A DNA stretch of 64,000 bases from Vigna angularis (GCF_016808095.1 NC_068971.1:992001-1056000), one strand, 5' to 3'; positions 10,617 through 24,600 are shown, counted from the first letter of the stretch. A program made the numbers and translations. Notes: generated by a model from the letters alone, not told the origin.

Positions 10617-11856
10617 TTACTCCATTCTGAAGTTTAACCCTGAATCATTTATACGAATGACACGCAACTGAGGCTGTCCTATATCGTTTTCCTGGGGTCC
10701 TTGCATAGGAGACTGCTCATGACCCTGTACAAAAGAACAAAAACAAAACTAAGTACTTTGGAAGTCACATCTAACTTGGTGAAAACGATGAAGAACAAAC
10801 ATAACTTCATAACCTGGTATTGAAACTGATGGATTGAAATAATAGCTTTAACCATTATATAAAATGGTACAATAATCATTCCAATATTTGTCAACACCAC
10901 TGACTGCAAAGCATTGAAGAAAATAAATTTTCTTAGAGTAATGTTCTCAAAACAGTCAACTGGTGTTATTATGTACACACACACACATGTTTTCTTACCA
11001 TAAACACAGTGAACGAATATGCTCTTGCTCCTCTGAGTATAAATATGATGGGAAGGGTATGGCGTAGAAGAAGAAGACCAATAAACTGCAATAATAGAAT
11101 TGGAAACAACCTTATGCTAGGAATTTACAGCAAAACATACATGTTTAAGGAGAACAAGGAAATTACAATAATGGTAACAATGCGGCAAAATATCAAGCTT
11201 CTTGTAGAGGGTGCTGCTGCATACTCAAAGTCTAGGTCTAGGAATTCATTATTAGCACTAAACATTGCTGTGAACTGATGGTTTTGAAGCTCCCTTCTTG
11301 AAATCTCCCAGTTCCCTCTGACAACAATCTTGTATCATCATTTCATCACACAAAGAAGAAATATATATATAAATTATGATTATGAATTCAATGACTATTT
11401 AACACGTACCCAAAAGAATCATAGTGTAATAGAGGAGGCAGTGGAGGTACAGTATAGCCAGGCTTGAGTTGCTGCAGTTACCAAAGTGGGAAAAAACTCA
11501 AACACTTGTTCATTAATATGAATAAATTATGAGAACACCGATTTCTAAATAAGATGGTATCTTAGAACAAACCTGTTGGCAAATTTCACATGTAGTATCA
11601 CCTTTCTCATTGCACCATCTTTGAACACAGTTTTGGTGTGCATACTACAATGATCAAAAGAGAAGGTGTCAAAAACTCAGATAGGTAAAATCATGGTTTA
11701 GCAATAATCATTCTAATTTAAAGGCAACTAACAAGGTAATCTTACCTTCAATGTGCCACAGCAAGAACAGGGTGTATCCATGGTTGATTCTTCATCCTCA
11801 CTGTGACATATTCGACATTCCACCAATCTATTAGATGTCATAATATGTTCATCCAT
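10617..11856 (-). CDS. RING-CH (MARCH-type) membrane E3 ubiquitin ligase
   Basis: Seven coding exons by GT/AG and frame continuity: 11746-11856, 11573-11644, 11410-11471, 11167-11317, 10999-11085, 10814-10903, 10617-10724; predicted 226 aa. The RING-CH finger is C14, C17, C30, C32 (or C33), H40, C43, C56, C59, containing [20 protein letters not shown], which is highly typical of the plant PIT1-like family. A proline-rich link follows, then [10 protein letters not shown], then two hydrophobic membrane segments (about 123-147 and 160-184) and a polar tail ending NFRME. The domain recruits an E2 and ubiquitinates membrane or secretory-route targets (family knowledge). The start is the least certain point: MDEHIMTSN follows an in-frame TAG, but ATTTAG could also be an acceptor with a further exon upstream. 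Confidence 0.88.
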
Positions 11857-13016
11857 CTAAATCATGTCTCAACTAACACAGTACTATAAAACCAGTTTGT
11901 ATTATACTATAAATTTGTCTAACAACTTGTTTGTTGTAATCACGAATGGATTTCTAACCCTTTGAACATCAGAAATTACAAGCACATTACGAATGAGTTC
12001 CATCCATCTTTTCATGCAGTTTATTCTTTATAATTATGAGCAGACAATTATTTTTTTCTCGTGTTTGCTTAAGGTGGTACGTTTAACAAGAGAAGAGAAA
12101 AGAACTTCCACATATACACGGAAGGTATGCTGTTAACAATCTGCAAAACAAACAAAATGTTTCATGACAGACAAGTATATGAATCTCGACATTGCTTATG
12201 AACATTGGCATTGGAAGATCAAGTTTTTTATATAGATGCTTTTCCAAATGTTTTATTGGTCAAAACCTTTCTCTCACTTTTCCTTAGGCTTTCTCCCTTC
12301 TAAGGATGATGCCTCACACGCATATCGTAATCCGTAGGTGGGACATGAGTCGATGTAGTAATAATAAAAACAATCGTATCAAAACAACAAAAAGTATTAA
12401 AATAAATAAGAAATTCTGAGACCAAACATAACAAAGTTGGTAATCATGTTTTTTCATGTTTAAAATTTAGGTGACAAAAAAGATACTTGTTTACCACTTG
12501 TCACCACTTTTGTTTTACAAAGAAGGGACAGAGTGGGGTACTAATGTTTACAGTAATGTCAGAATTTCACAGTTAAATTTGTTTTAGAATTCATTTATAT
12601 CTTTGTTCTTGTTGGACACTTTCTAATAGTGATGCTGATGCATGTGTGGTCAAATTTAAATGATCTTTGTGGCAGACAATTTTTAGGTGATTACAAGTCA
12701 ACTCCATTAATTATGTTTGTTTTCCTATTTTACAATTTATTTTTGTTTTTGTTATCAATCTTTTGCTGGGTTTAGGTTTTATCTTTCAGAATTATTTAGA
12801 TAAATAATCATGGTTGAGAGTGTTCTATTAATTAAAAATTAGATTAATTTAATATATATATATATATATATATATTATTTTACAAATTGATTGTATAAAG
12901 TTAAATTAAATTTAAAGTTTATTTCTTAATTATCACGACAGATAAATTAAATAGTTCATGGTTCATCAAATGTCAAAATAATAAATTCTAACTATTTATT
13001 GTATTTAATATCTATA

Positions 13017-13058
<42 letters not shown>

Positions 13059-15238
13059 AGGCTAATATTTGTGTGGTGTGTGTTTGTTAGGTTTAACAAA
13101 CCTAAAAGCTATTTACAGGAATATGAATATCATTAACTCTTTGTCATTTTGAATTACTATGCATCAGAAAAGCTAATATTGATCTTAATTAAGTTGTGCG
13201 TAGTTATGAATTTATGATGTAAACAAGACTTTTTTTTTACGGTTACCAAGATGTTGTTATTTGAAGAATTTGTCTTATAGATGAAACTTATGATTTGATT
13301 AATAAAATTTTAAATTAGATGTTTGAATTATGATTTTGATTAAATATATATCTGTTAATTGAAATGCTGAAATGTGGTTGTCTTTGAAAATAATAGAGTT
13401 TATTTTGAAGTGAATTGTTACATTTTACATAATAATGTTATACATAATTTACTCACTAGATTAAAATTCACCCAACAAATTAAAGATAATGAGTATGGAT
13501 ATTCATTTATATGAATTATGTTTATGAAAATTCATTTGTTAAGTGAATTATTATGATGTACAAAAATGTTTTTTTTTACCAAGTTGAGATTGAAAATTTT
13601 CTTTCAACAATTGTAGTAGAAAACTAAATTTGTAATGTAGTCAACCTGACATATCAGTGAATGATTCAAAATTTATTCAATTTTTCAAACTTTCATTCAA
13701 CAAATTAACATACTAATTTAAGTTTGAAGTTATATTTGAATACGTAAATCAATTATGTTTACCTTTTGGAATTAACAAAAATAATTCATGAACATTTATA
13801 CAGGAAATTGTACTTTTATTTATTATTTTAAACGTTTATCACTTTTTTTATACTATTTGTTAGCATTATCAATAAATATTATACATAGCTATTACTTATA
13901 ATTTAATTTTAATTTCTTGAATTAAATAAATTGCTATTAATTTTAAAATAAAGTTATATCTTATTTTTTATAAAAATCATTTTCTAATCTTCAAGTCATT
14001 AACAAGTATAGTTTTAAATTTAACTCTTGCAAATAAATTAGGAAAATTGAAGTAGTATTTTCATTCTTTTATATACACACACACAAACACTATATTTAAT
14101 ATTTCCAATGACTTAAAAATAGTTATAATTATTTACACAAGTATATTTAAACACACTTGCAAGCATACTATTTATCAAAATTGTATAATTAGTTTTAAAA
14201 AGTTTTACTTTAAAATAGTAAAAATAATTAAAATATACAGTAGTTTTCTTCAAACAAAAATAGACGAACGAGGAAATAAAAACAAAATCATCCCACAGGC
14301 ATTCCAGAAAATTTACCACTAAGTTTTAAAAATGAACTTGACTTTGTAACCAAAAAAGGAAAAAAAGTTGACTACTAATATCGAGATACATTGGTTTTAC
14401 CTACAGTTACTGAAAATACTTTTAAATATATTCAGAAACATGAAAAATCTTAAAAACTTTAGTTGGGATGATTAATTTTGGTGGTTGAAAATGGGAACGT
14501 GTAGGCCCATTTTTCAAGTTGAAGCATAAAATAAAATATAAGAAAAGTGAAGTTATCAATAGATAGGTACATCGTATGCAGGCCAAATCATCTCACTCAA
14601 GAAAACTATAAGTGAATCTTAATTAGATTTGTTAAAAGAAAAAAATGTAAGGATGTTGAAAACAAATAAATAAAAAAAAAACATTTTAACCAATGGAGAT
14701 TTAAATGGACTAAAGATAAAAGTAATTTATAATATATAAAGATAATGAATTTTCAACTTTTAAGTTGGTTTAGTAGGATTTACTTAAGCATAAATTTAAT
14801 TCTTGATATAATATTAGATTCTTTCCAAATTTATGATAATCAAATTTTTGTATATTATACGGTGGACATGTTCATTCATTTTTGTGAAATTGTATGTTTA
14901 AGTTCATATAAGAATCAAGTTATGTTATAATATATACGTGATGTGGTGGAACCTTATCTTATAAAACTAATTTTGTGACAATTACTCACTTTTTAATATT
15001 AACTTAACTAATATTTAAAAAAAAAAATCTTTCAAAACACAAATATATATGGTTTTTAGAGCCTATCAGTATGCTATATTGGTGAATTCAATTGATAAAG
15101 AACACAAAATTAGATCAAATGACTTTGTTTTTAAAATTAATAGTAGAAAAATGGGGTAGTTTTTGCTAGTCTTGTATTGCTAATATGAAATTTTTTATTT
15201 AACAAAGTAATATTGATACAAAGAATATATGACATTTC

Positions 15239-15303
<65 letters not shown>

Positions 15304-15760
15304 AAATATGTTATAAAGTTAGTGTTTTTTAAGGTGTCCAAATATCAAAGTTTTGTATTCTTAGCTCTAAACCGTGTGATTCGAAGACTAATCTCCAAAT
15401 TTAGTTCACAATACATTCCCCTTATCACCTTTTTAAAATTTTCGATTCTGACAAAAATTTAACATTGCCACTGCAAGCCTCAGAACTTTCCGGCTTCTAA
15501 TTAGAAAAAAGAAAAGAAAATTTGTTTATAGATCTAAACTCAAACTGATATCAGAGTCTATAGAGCTAACTATATAATATATATGTATAATACACGCATG
15601 AATATTGTAGCATTCATCATCACAGAAGTTTCAACTGTGTTCATGGCTTCTCAGATTTTGACAAATTGTTAATAGGAGAAATTTCATAAGAAAGCAGAAA
15701 AAGGGTTTGAGCAATGCTTTAATATTGATCCTTTTCAAGATTCATCACTTGATTTTATCG
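11857..15760. other. Intergenic, no gene seen
   Basis: About 3.9 kb of AT-rich DNA between the RING-CH gene and the first 141-aa gene. It contains (TA)n tracts at about 12851-12874, 13019-13055 and 15243-15299. Its left end must hold the promoter of the minus-strand RING-CH gene. The few reading frames are low-complexity. Confidence 0.55.
15243..15299. repeat. (TA)n microsatellite
   Basis: About 28 AT dinucleotides; the Tyr/Ile repeat read through it is not a real protein. Confidence 0.95.
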
Positions 15761-16186
15761 TTAGCATAATCCAAAGCTAGAAAATATGGTCTTTCCGATT
15801 TGGAATGCAGAAAACAAAAGGGTTGCAGAAGAAATTGGAACACTAAAAGCTAGCAGTGTTACCATCCCTAATGCAAAGCTTGGTCTAGTCTCCATCAAAA
15901 CACTCTGCAGCAACCCTATTGCATTACAAACATCTTCATCGTACTGATCATAGTACTGTTTCTCCCAATCCATCCACTCAGCAGGTGCCTCTCGATTCAT
16001 CTCTAACATCTTCATCTTCTTTATGCGCAGTCTCAGCACTATCATGCTCTCATCCACCAGTTTACCCTCTTCGTTTTTTCCATAACTTGCTCTGACAACT
16101 CTAATGTTATGACCCTTTCTTCTGCTCTGACGAAGGCGCTTAGGAAGAGTTGGTCTGCAAGATGAAAGATACGAAGAACCCTCCAT
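15761..16186 (-). CDS. Uncharacterised plant protein, 141 aa, paralogue A
   Basis: Intronless frame from an ATG to TAA. I do not recognise a named family. The N-terminal third is basic (KRLRQSRRKGHN). The centre has LVDESMIVLRLRIKKMKMLE, then EWMDWEKQYY and a helix-like LLQSVLMETRPSFALGM. The C-terminus is hydrophobic (about residues 105-141) and could be one or two membrane segments. Paralogue B lies 3.4 kb away on the same strand with the same length and order of motifs, which supports this as a real gene. Upstream at about 16265-16290 a TTATAAGCTATAAG segment on the coding strand may be the TATA region. Likely a small membrane-associated protein; function unknown. Confidence 0.8.
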   Translation of the reverse strand: MEGSSYLSSCRPTLPKRLRQSRRKGHNIRVVRASYGKNEEGKLVDESMIVLRLRIKKMKMLEMNREAPAEWMDWEKQYYDQYDEDVCNAIGLLQSVLMETRPSFALGMVTLLAFSVPISSATLLFSAFQIGKTIFSSFGLC

Positions 16187-18837
16187 TCTTAACCTAATAA
16201 AATTTCTTAACTAGGTTTTTTGTGTCTGTTGTTTTAGGATGTTGTGTATGAGAAATGAAGAGAGGGTGATACTTATAGCTTATAAGAGATGGATGTGCAA
16301 TGGAACTGTGTGTAATAAGGCCAACGATTAACATATTTTTCATGTTCTCTCCAAACTCAGAACGCCGCCCGTGCGTTCATATACAAGCAAAGGGAGAAAG
16401 ATTAAAAGTAAAGTGTCACTGTTTTCGATTTTCTGCATTATTATTTCTGTATCTTTTAAAGAAAATTTTTGTGTATATTGATGTTTTAATTTTTATTCAT
16501 TTTTTTTATCTTATCGAGACCATGGCCTTGCAAATAGGAAATAACATTTTAATTATGGTTTTATTGTTACTTATGTTTTTAAAAGACTTTTTATCACTCA
16601 AAAGAGTCAAATTTTTATATAAATAAGTGTTTAGAAGAGTAATTTTAAGAAAATATTATATTTATAAGATCAATACAAATTGTAGATATATGTTTCTATA
16701 AAAATAATAATTACGTCAATTATATAATAATAATATAATAATTAATAACATAACGATAAAGAATAACTAATTATCAAAATATCAATATGAATACATAAAT
16801 ATGATCAAATAAGGATAAGTTTGGCTTTTACCGTAACAAAGAGATTTAAAAAAATTTATCACTTTTTTAATATGTTTATTGGTCATATAAGAATATTTTT
16901 CAATTTTATTAGATAAATCTTGAAGCTTTACATAGTAAAAAAAAGGTGTTTTATAGATACTGTGGAAATAAATAAGAGATAATAGAAATGATAAGTGTTA
17001 TAATTGTAAAGAAGAAAAAGGAAGGCCGTTGAGAAGAAAACGTGTTGAAACATGAAAGAGTGTTACTAAGTATTTTTTCCAAATTGAGATATTGTGGGTA
17101 AAAGAACAGACACCAGATTTGGTATCTATATCACATTTGTCAACTCATTCCATTTTTAAACTGTTCATTCATTTGACTATTATAAATAAGATCAATTTAT
17201 ATAAAGGAAGATAATGTAATTTTATGAGGTTTAATTAAACTTAAGTTCAATTATACTAATATAAGATATTTATGCCTAATAAATTTTGATGTTATAACGT
17301 TGATTGTGTAAAACTACTTATTTTCTAATACATCATAAATAATTTGTAAAGATAAAAAAAAAACTCATTTAAAATAATTTAATTGCTTAATTAATATTTT
17401 ATATTTTTGTTACTAAATATTAATTGTAACTAATAATAAGGAACGAAAATATTTACAAAAAAAACAAACATTAGATATATTTACAGGAATTTAAAATGTA
17501 TTTAAGACAATTATTTGATATTAATTCCAAACTGTGTGTGAGGATAGAAAAAAATATAACAAGAAGAGATTAATAATTACTTTTTTATGTTACATATTAA
17601 TTCTAGATTATAAAACATATTTTATTCTCATTAGACTTATTTAAACAAAAAGTTCGTGGTTATCATATATTTTAAATTTTTTTACAATTATTCAATATCA
17701 TAATACCAAAATTAATGTATAATAAATAAGAAATAAACTTTAATTAATGAAAAAAAAATAATATGTGTATATATGTAATTTACTTAAACTAAATGGTTAA
17801 TTATGATTATTATAATTTAAAATATTATATATTATAGCATTAAGTTAACCATAATTGATTATAAAGATCAAAATATGGTAAAAAATTATAACTTTTGTAA
17901 TAAATACACAAACCATCTTGTGATCTCTTGTTTCCTATTGATTCTTATATTTGATGGTGAAAAGCATTATTGTTATATTGAAAAGTGATTATTAAAGGTT
18001 AATAATTATGACTAATGATGTGTTTATCGTCAAATATGGAGGCTAATCAATCATTTTTGTTCTCTCAAATAAGTTGGCGGCGTATCAAAATACATCTAAT
18101 CACATCAATTATAAATATTCATGATAGACAACGATATAATTTAGGAAGGTGCAAGTAATGCCTTCATACATCTTTTTATTTTTCATATTTAAATAATAGA
18201 CAAAAATGCCGTAAAAAATTCTCCAAGACACATTTTAAGCATTTCTTTTATTGAAATTTTTTAGCATTTTTATAAAAAGTGTGAAAACTATTTTTTATTT
18301 ATGCTCTTCCTAATTTTAATAAAGTTTAAGCATAAAATATTAGAAAATGTATGGATCAAATAAATCCAATCTTTTACCCTTTAATTTCGAGTGTTGAGCG
18401 ATTTGTAATTCTTACGCAACTTTCAGAAAAATATATTTAATTTCACAAGTACTGAAATGAATTGACCTAATATAGAATGTAGTAATTGAATGAGATCATG
18501 CTAAATTATAAGGGTTAGAACTACATATATCACAAACATATGTAGCTAATTGAAATGAACTATAACATATAAAATCACATACTATTGTTACCAAAGTTGA
18601 GTTATAGCTTAAAAACTAATGATATATTATTATAAGAGAGTATAGAAGAAAAATTATTAAAAGTATAATTCAAAAGTTTGATTTGTTTATTTTTCATAAC
18701 TGGAATCAAAACCCACAAAAAAACACTGACTTTTTCAAATTTCAACTTGTAAAGTTTTTTATCCGATGATTGGTTTTTCCAATTCGACAATTTTAAGTAT
18801 TTTGTTATTCATAACTATGTAAAATAATTGAGCATAT

Positions 18838-18924
<87 letters not shown>
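18838..18924. repeat. Long (TA)n microsatellite
   Basis: About 43 uninterrupted AT dinucleotides, the longest in the window. Confidence 0.95.
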
Positions 18925-18927
<3 letters not shown>

Positions 18928-19140
18928 CAACATTTTCGATCTCGAGTTTATATGCTTATGTAAAACTATAATAATTTTTTATGGCAAGATTCAAAACTTT
19001 CAAATCATTTTTTGGTTTTACAGACTAAATATCAATCCTAATCATAATCAAATAATATATTGGGATTATTCTCTACTAAAATTTTAACACAATAAATTGA
19101 TATTTTTTTCATCCGTTCTACTTTTTCATTTTTATTTAAT

Positions 19141-19258
19141 GTAAAACTTGAAATCTCACTTACATTTTAAAAAACTTGTCATCGTGACATATTGTAAATG
19201 TAAAACTTGAACTCCGACTTACATTTTAAAAAACTTGTCATCCTGACATATTGCAAAT
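19141..19258. repeat. Two-copy 59-bp tandem repeat
   Basis: GTAAAACTTGAA followed by TTACATTTTAAAAAACTTG and CTTGTCATC.TGACATATTG occurs twice with a 59-bp period and few differences. Confidence 0.9.
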
Positions 19259-19625
19259 GAGTATGTTTTAGATCATCATAAATTTATAACATATATAAGG
19301 TGACTATAGATTTTATTTTATAAATTTATTATACAAAATTAAATTAAACTTAAAAGTTCATTTATTTATGACGAGGATAACCATAAAATATAATATGAGC
19401 AGATTTTTTTTATCCTTGATCTTATTATAGAGTGTTGTATATCAGGAAGAAAATACACAGTTACAACCCTAAAGAGCATGAAAACAGTTACATGGCAGCT
19501 TTAATCCCTTCCAGTGTGACAAAGATGTATATATATATAACCTAACACAAAGGAGTATATGAAATTCGAGTTTCTAGGTTTATTTTAGTTGAAAGAATCT
19601 CTTGAAGATGTCCTATATCTTGGTT

Positions 19626-20051
19626 TCACCTTGATGAACCAAAGCAAGATACGAGGTTGTATGCTGCCTGGAGGGCAAGACATAAGCCAAACGCAGAAAA
19701 CATGAACACACTGAAAGCTACAAGGAACAACATCCCTAATGCCACACTTGGTCTGAGACCAATAAAATAAGACTGCAACAAATCCATTGCATGAAGAAGA
19801 TGTCGCTGATAATCAGCACCGTACTGTTTCTCCCATTCCATCCAATCAGAAGCTGCCTCTTCCTTCTCCAACATCTTCATCTCTTTTATACGCCAACGTA
19901 GCACTATCATCCCCTCATCCACCATTCTCCCCCACCGATAATTTCTATCACCACCACTCAATTCACACCTTCTTCTAACCATACGCCTCTGCCTTCCTTT
20001 CTTCTCAGAAACTGAAGAAAACCTGCACCATCCAAGATTCACAGCTTCCAT
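19626..20051 (-). CDS. Uncharacterised plant protein, 141 aa, paralogue B
   Basis: Intronless. The open frame extends upstream to a TTG at 20090, but the first ATG (MEAVNLGW) is at 20051 and gives exactly the 141-residue length of paralogue A. Shared landmarks are VDEGMIVLRWRIKEMKMLE, DWMEWEKQY, DLLQSYFIGLRPSVALGM and the hydrophobic C-terminus LVAFSVFMFSAFGLCLAL. The N-terminal basic segment (KKGRQRRMVRRR) is less conserved. The arrangement is a tandem gene duplication with both copies intact. No catalytic motif is visible; a membrane anchor with a cytosolic basic or helical part is the most I can infer. Confidence 0.8.
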   Translation of the reverse strand: MEAVNLGWCRFSSVSEKKGRQRRMVRRRCELSGGDRNYRWGRMVDEGMIVLRWRIKEMKMLEKEEAASDWMEWEKQYGADYQRHLLHAMDLLQSYFIGLRPSVALGMLFLVAFSVFMFSAFGLCLALQAAYNLVSCFGSSR

Positions 20052-21608
20052 TTGATGAAACCAGATAAGACTACAAAGAAAAAGAATCAAACTTAAAGCA
20101 TGCAGTGGAATCTTAAACCTAATACTCTATGTGTGAGTACAAACAATGTTGTCAGAAATAATATGTTTGATAATATATATAATTAACTGTGAACGATGAT
20201 GATCCAGTAAACCGTGTTGGTTTGTATACTGTGCTGATATACGCGGATGCACCGCGTGTGTTCTTATCATTATGGACAAGAACAGTTTGATGATGATGAT
20301 GAGAACACCAGACTTCAACAAAAAGATAATATGCTTTTCAAAATGTTGAAATTTTGAGCTCCATATGTTTGTTTTACTGCGCCTAATTGTATTAAAGTAC
20401 TAAATTCTGTTTGTTCAGTTTAGTGGATCCGAATCATTAATTTCATTTTACGATTACTAGAAACATTAACGAATTATATGCTGTATGTAAAAAAAAAAAA
20501 TCTGCTCTTGAATCAGATGAATGAGTATTATTATATAATCAGTTGCCGAAACCTTACCCTGAAATTTCCTGCGCCGACCAACGACACCATAGCAAGACAA
20601 AACAGTAGATTTTGGGCATATATTCTAATATAGTTTGAGAAGCATCTTTGTTCTAAATAGTAGGTATATTTATATATGGATTGATTTAGGAATAACTTGC
20701 CACTGTTTAGTGTTTCGAATTTTAACTTTATATACGCGTATATTTTATAGAATTTATATATTAAATTAGTAATTATATTTTAATTTAAATATGAACAATA
20801 TAATTTTTGTATAGTAATTACAATGAATAATTGATTCGATTAATTACAAACTTAAATAAAGAATGATAACAAGTTCATGTCGAATAGATAATGTAAAATG
20901 ACAATGCGGCACAAAATTACTGTATTTTAAACTTTAATTAAATATAATCATTTTATTTTATCTTGTTATTCTCTCACTTTAATTCATAAACAAGTTTTCT
21001 TGCATGTATTTAACAATCATTAATTCATTTATTGTTATAGTTTTTTTTTTATAGTTTAGACAATAATTTATTTTTTTGTTTTGTTGTTGATTAAAGGTTT
21101 AACTTTAACACATTTTTATCTTTAATTTTATTGTCAATTAGATACTTGTAAGACGCAACAAAGATATAAAATATTAAACAAAATTATTGTTTACAATATT
21201 TATATAAAAAAATGGTAAGGCAAGATTAAAGCAGTTTATTTAAATGGATTTCTAGCCATTAGAGAAAAGAAATGGTCTTAAATATACTTTTAAAATTAAG
21301 ATTAACTAATATATAAAATAAAAGTAACCTAAAAAAAGTAATAAGAACGCTTTTACAAATTAATTTGTTAAGTTAATTTTTACAAAAACTCTTCCCATGC
21401 TCAACTTTATCCATAAATTATACACCTTGGGTACCAGATTAGATGTGTAGTCCACACTTTGTTTTGCATCTGGGCAACATTTAAATTTTCTAAAATTATT
21501 CAAGGAATCTAAAATATTACACATGAGTTTAGAAACCATATATAGTTACAAGAAAAATAAATGGAAGAAGTGAATTTGATTCATGGATGATGATGAATGA
21601 CATGTGCA
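20052..21608. other. Intergenic, no gene seen
   Basis: Promoter side of paralogue B on the left and 3' flank of the CHORD-like gene on the right. AT-rich; only short incidental frames. Confidence 0.5.
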
Positions 21609-24600
21609 TCAATCATCATATGAGGCATGAGGAGAAGATGTGCAACCAGGATCAAATGGATCTTCAGAACCACAGCAATGCCAATACTGCAAAACTTTGC
21701 CAGAGTCAGGAGTATTCATGGTGCCCCCTTCATACACACTCTCAAACTTTCTCTTAGTTTCTCCTGTGGTAGAGATGTGAATCAAAGCCAACTTAAATCC
21801 AAACAGTAATGCAAATTAATAACATAATATTGAAATTTGGAATCCACAATTTTTCATCAATGTAATGGTTAGACGAAATTCCCAAGGTTAACATTTTGCC
21901 CCAATTAGGATTACACTATTTTAAGAGTGAAATCATAAGATCAACAAGGCAAGAATGCTTCATCATGAATTGTTCTTTGAGCTTTGTCAGCAGAAAATAC
22001 TAATATGATGCCATACAGCATAGGATCTAGATAAGATAATAAGATTTCTAGATTTCCTTCCCTGTAGCATTAAATTTATATGTGTTAGTTTAAATCAGGG
22101 CAAATTACAAACTAGATTTACTCCTTACAAATTAATTTTGTAAGGTGAGATTTACATTACTTATATTTTGTAAATCTGAAACATATGACTAGATATTTTT
22201 GGATGATCCGTTAACAGATGGTATGATAGACTCAACATACTTTGTTAGGATAGATTTTGAATAACTCTAATATCATCTTAAAACGTGGAGATAACAGATG
22301 GTATGATAGACTCAACATACTTTGTTAGGATAGATTTTGAATAACTCTGATATCATCTTAAAACGTGGAGTTTGACGCCAAGTGAAAATGGTAATAGAGT
22401 CAACAATACAAGGTGGACTCACATTGTAAAGTTCCTAGACTACCCATCTGTTCCATCTCACTAGAGAATGGTTCTAATGTATCAAGGATCTCAATGCTAA
22501 GAATGGTTTCAACCTCTATGTTCTTCATATATATTACCTGCCAATGTAAAAAACAAGGAACTTATCGGTTGGTTCCCTCTTGAACCACGAAAAATGTTCA
22601 AATACTCTTATTTGAAGGGCCCTTGAGACAGGTGTCCACACTTTTATAATCGTCCACAGTGGAATCCAAGCCTTTCACCAACTAATTGTCATATATAGCC
22701 AACTGAAAAAATTGTTCACGGATCAGACTTACAACAAGTCTGAAACATTTAGTTGAATTTCATGATAAGTTACCAGAGGGACTAATACAGAGAATAAAAG
22801 CAACCCCAATTCAGTTGGTTGTTAGCCAATGGCCACTCTTACTAGACAAGCAATAACCTAATAGGGGTGTTAGTGAAGGGGTGGGATAAACATTCTCCAT
22901 CCTTGAAAGGTTTGAATTCAGCTGTGGACAGTTAAAATAGTGTGGACACCCATGTTAAGGGCTGCACCGATGCCCTTCAAATATGGGTACTCGAACATTT
23001 CCATGGTTTAACAGATAAGATTCTCCGTTTTTTGCATTGCCAAGTTGTATATATATATATATACAACGCAGATGTCAAAACCATCCTTAGTGTTGAGGTC
23101 ATTGATACATGAACCATTCTCTAATGAGAAGGAACAAGATGTAGTCAAGGAACTGGACAATGTCAGTCCACCGGTATTGAAATGAGTCCATCACCATTTT
23201 CACTTATGTGTCAATCTACTTCTTAAGAAGTATTGGAGTCATTCAAAATCTATCCTAACAAAGTTAATTGTTTGTTGGGTCTATCATGTCATTTGTTATC
23301 CTCACAAGTATCTAGTCTTACTTTCGAGATGTGCATGCTTAGTTGTGAATGGGTTATATTGGAAATCCCGTATCAACTAGAGAAACCAGTTATATAAGTA
23401 GGTAAAAACTTTATCTTACAAGCTAGTTTTGTAGAGTTGAGTTAGACTTAAAGTCTACTTCTTAAGATTTATAATCCATTTCTAAAACAAATAGGAAATT
23501 CCCCCCTGAAATGAAGGTAATGAATGGATTTTATAGGCAAATGCTACATGTCACAACTTCTAACTATTCAGTTGAGTCAACTTAAATTTCACAGTGATAC
23601 TCCTAGTCCAATATGAGGATGAAAGATGTTTCCACCACGTTTCTACTGGTACAGAGACATAGCTTTCAAGTCCCAAGGAAAAGAAAGTAGTTAAGGATAA
23701 GGTGAACAAGAAAAAGCATTGTGATAGCTTTAAAAAAGGTTAGAAGATAGCTATAGTTGTTAAGTCCTACAATGCACTTAGTGGAAGCCCTTCTATACCT
23801 CTCAAGATTCTAGTATATCAATATCTCAAATAGCAAATGAAAGGAATTTGGTTTTCACCATACCATATCAGATATAACAAGTCTTTGATAATGGTTTTTA
23901 TAACTACATACAAATCCATCATATGGGACTTTCGAAGTAAAGAATTAAAGATAATATTTATATCTTAGCCATACTTTATCAGCCAAACCTCCATGAAGAC
24001 AGCAAAATTTAAAAGAGAAAACAAAAACTATGTTATGGGAAATTAACTTGGTCAAATAAACCAGCTTATCTTCACCTAATTGACATCAATTAATCAAACG
24101 TGAGCTTTTTTGCCAGGAGTTTAATTAAATGATTTGAGATCATTGTAAGAATTCTTATTTTTCATATCAAACATGAGCTTCTGAATGAGACAATAAGTCT
24201 TGGAGGAACAAATACTTATTTACGTTTACCCAAACATTCATAATTCATGCAGAAATGAATTAGAGGGGACATTCCTAGACAGCTCAAGGTTTTGTGAGAT
24301 AACATGCATTAATCGTCACAAGCCATTACAATTTATTAAGTAAAAATAGCAAAAGTCAGGTTTTATCACCTGTTTAGTATTATTTAAATCTGAAAATTTA
24401 TAAAACATTCTAACGATCTGGACACAATCAAGAACATTTCAAAAGCTTATATAGACACTGAATTGAAACGCTACAATCACTTGGCTAAAATCAGGCAACT
24501 CCTCCAGCTTAACACAGTTAATAGGTGGAGTTTATCTTTGTCTAATTGGTTTCAATAATTGCAGTGCAACATTGAGGATTCCTTCACCAGGTCTTCTAAA

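Larger units (their letters stand above)
16187..19625. other. Spacer between the two 141-aa paralogues
   Basis: No gene seen. It is extremely AT-rich, with an 87-bp (TA)n tract at 18838-18924 and a 59-bp tandem duplication at 19141-19258. The first few hundred bases are presumably the promoter of paralogue A. Confidence 0.55.

Noticed and set aside
15229..15462. Protein with a long Tyr/Ile repeat
   Set aside because: It is a translation of a (TA)n microsatellite; the same applies to frames at 34090-34275, 48575-48824 and 49617-49847.
20052..20090. Longer start for the second 141-aa paralogue
   Set aside because: The extra 13 codons begin with TTG; the first ATG gives the same length as the paralogue.
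22430..22525. A minus-strand open segment with apparent splice sites inside the CHORD-like intron
   Set aside because: Its usual donor would create a stop codon at the junction with the last exon, and the same sequence recurs inverted at about 23060-23160, so it is part of the inverted repeat. Direct joining of the two outer exons restores the metal-binding pattern in frame.
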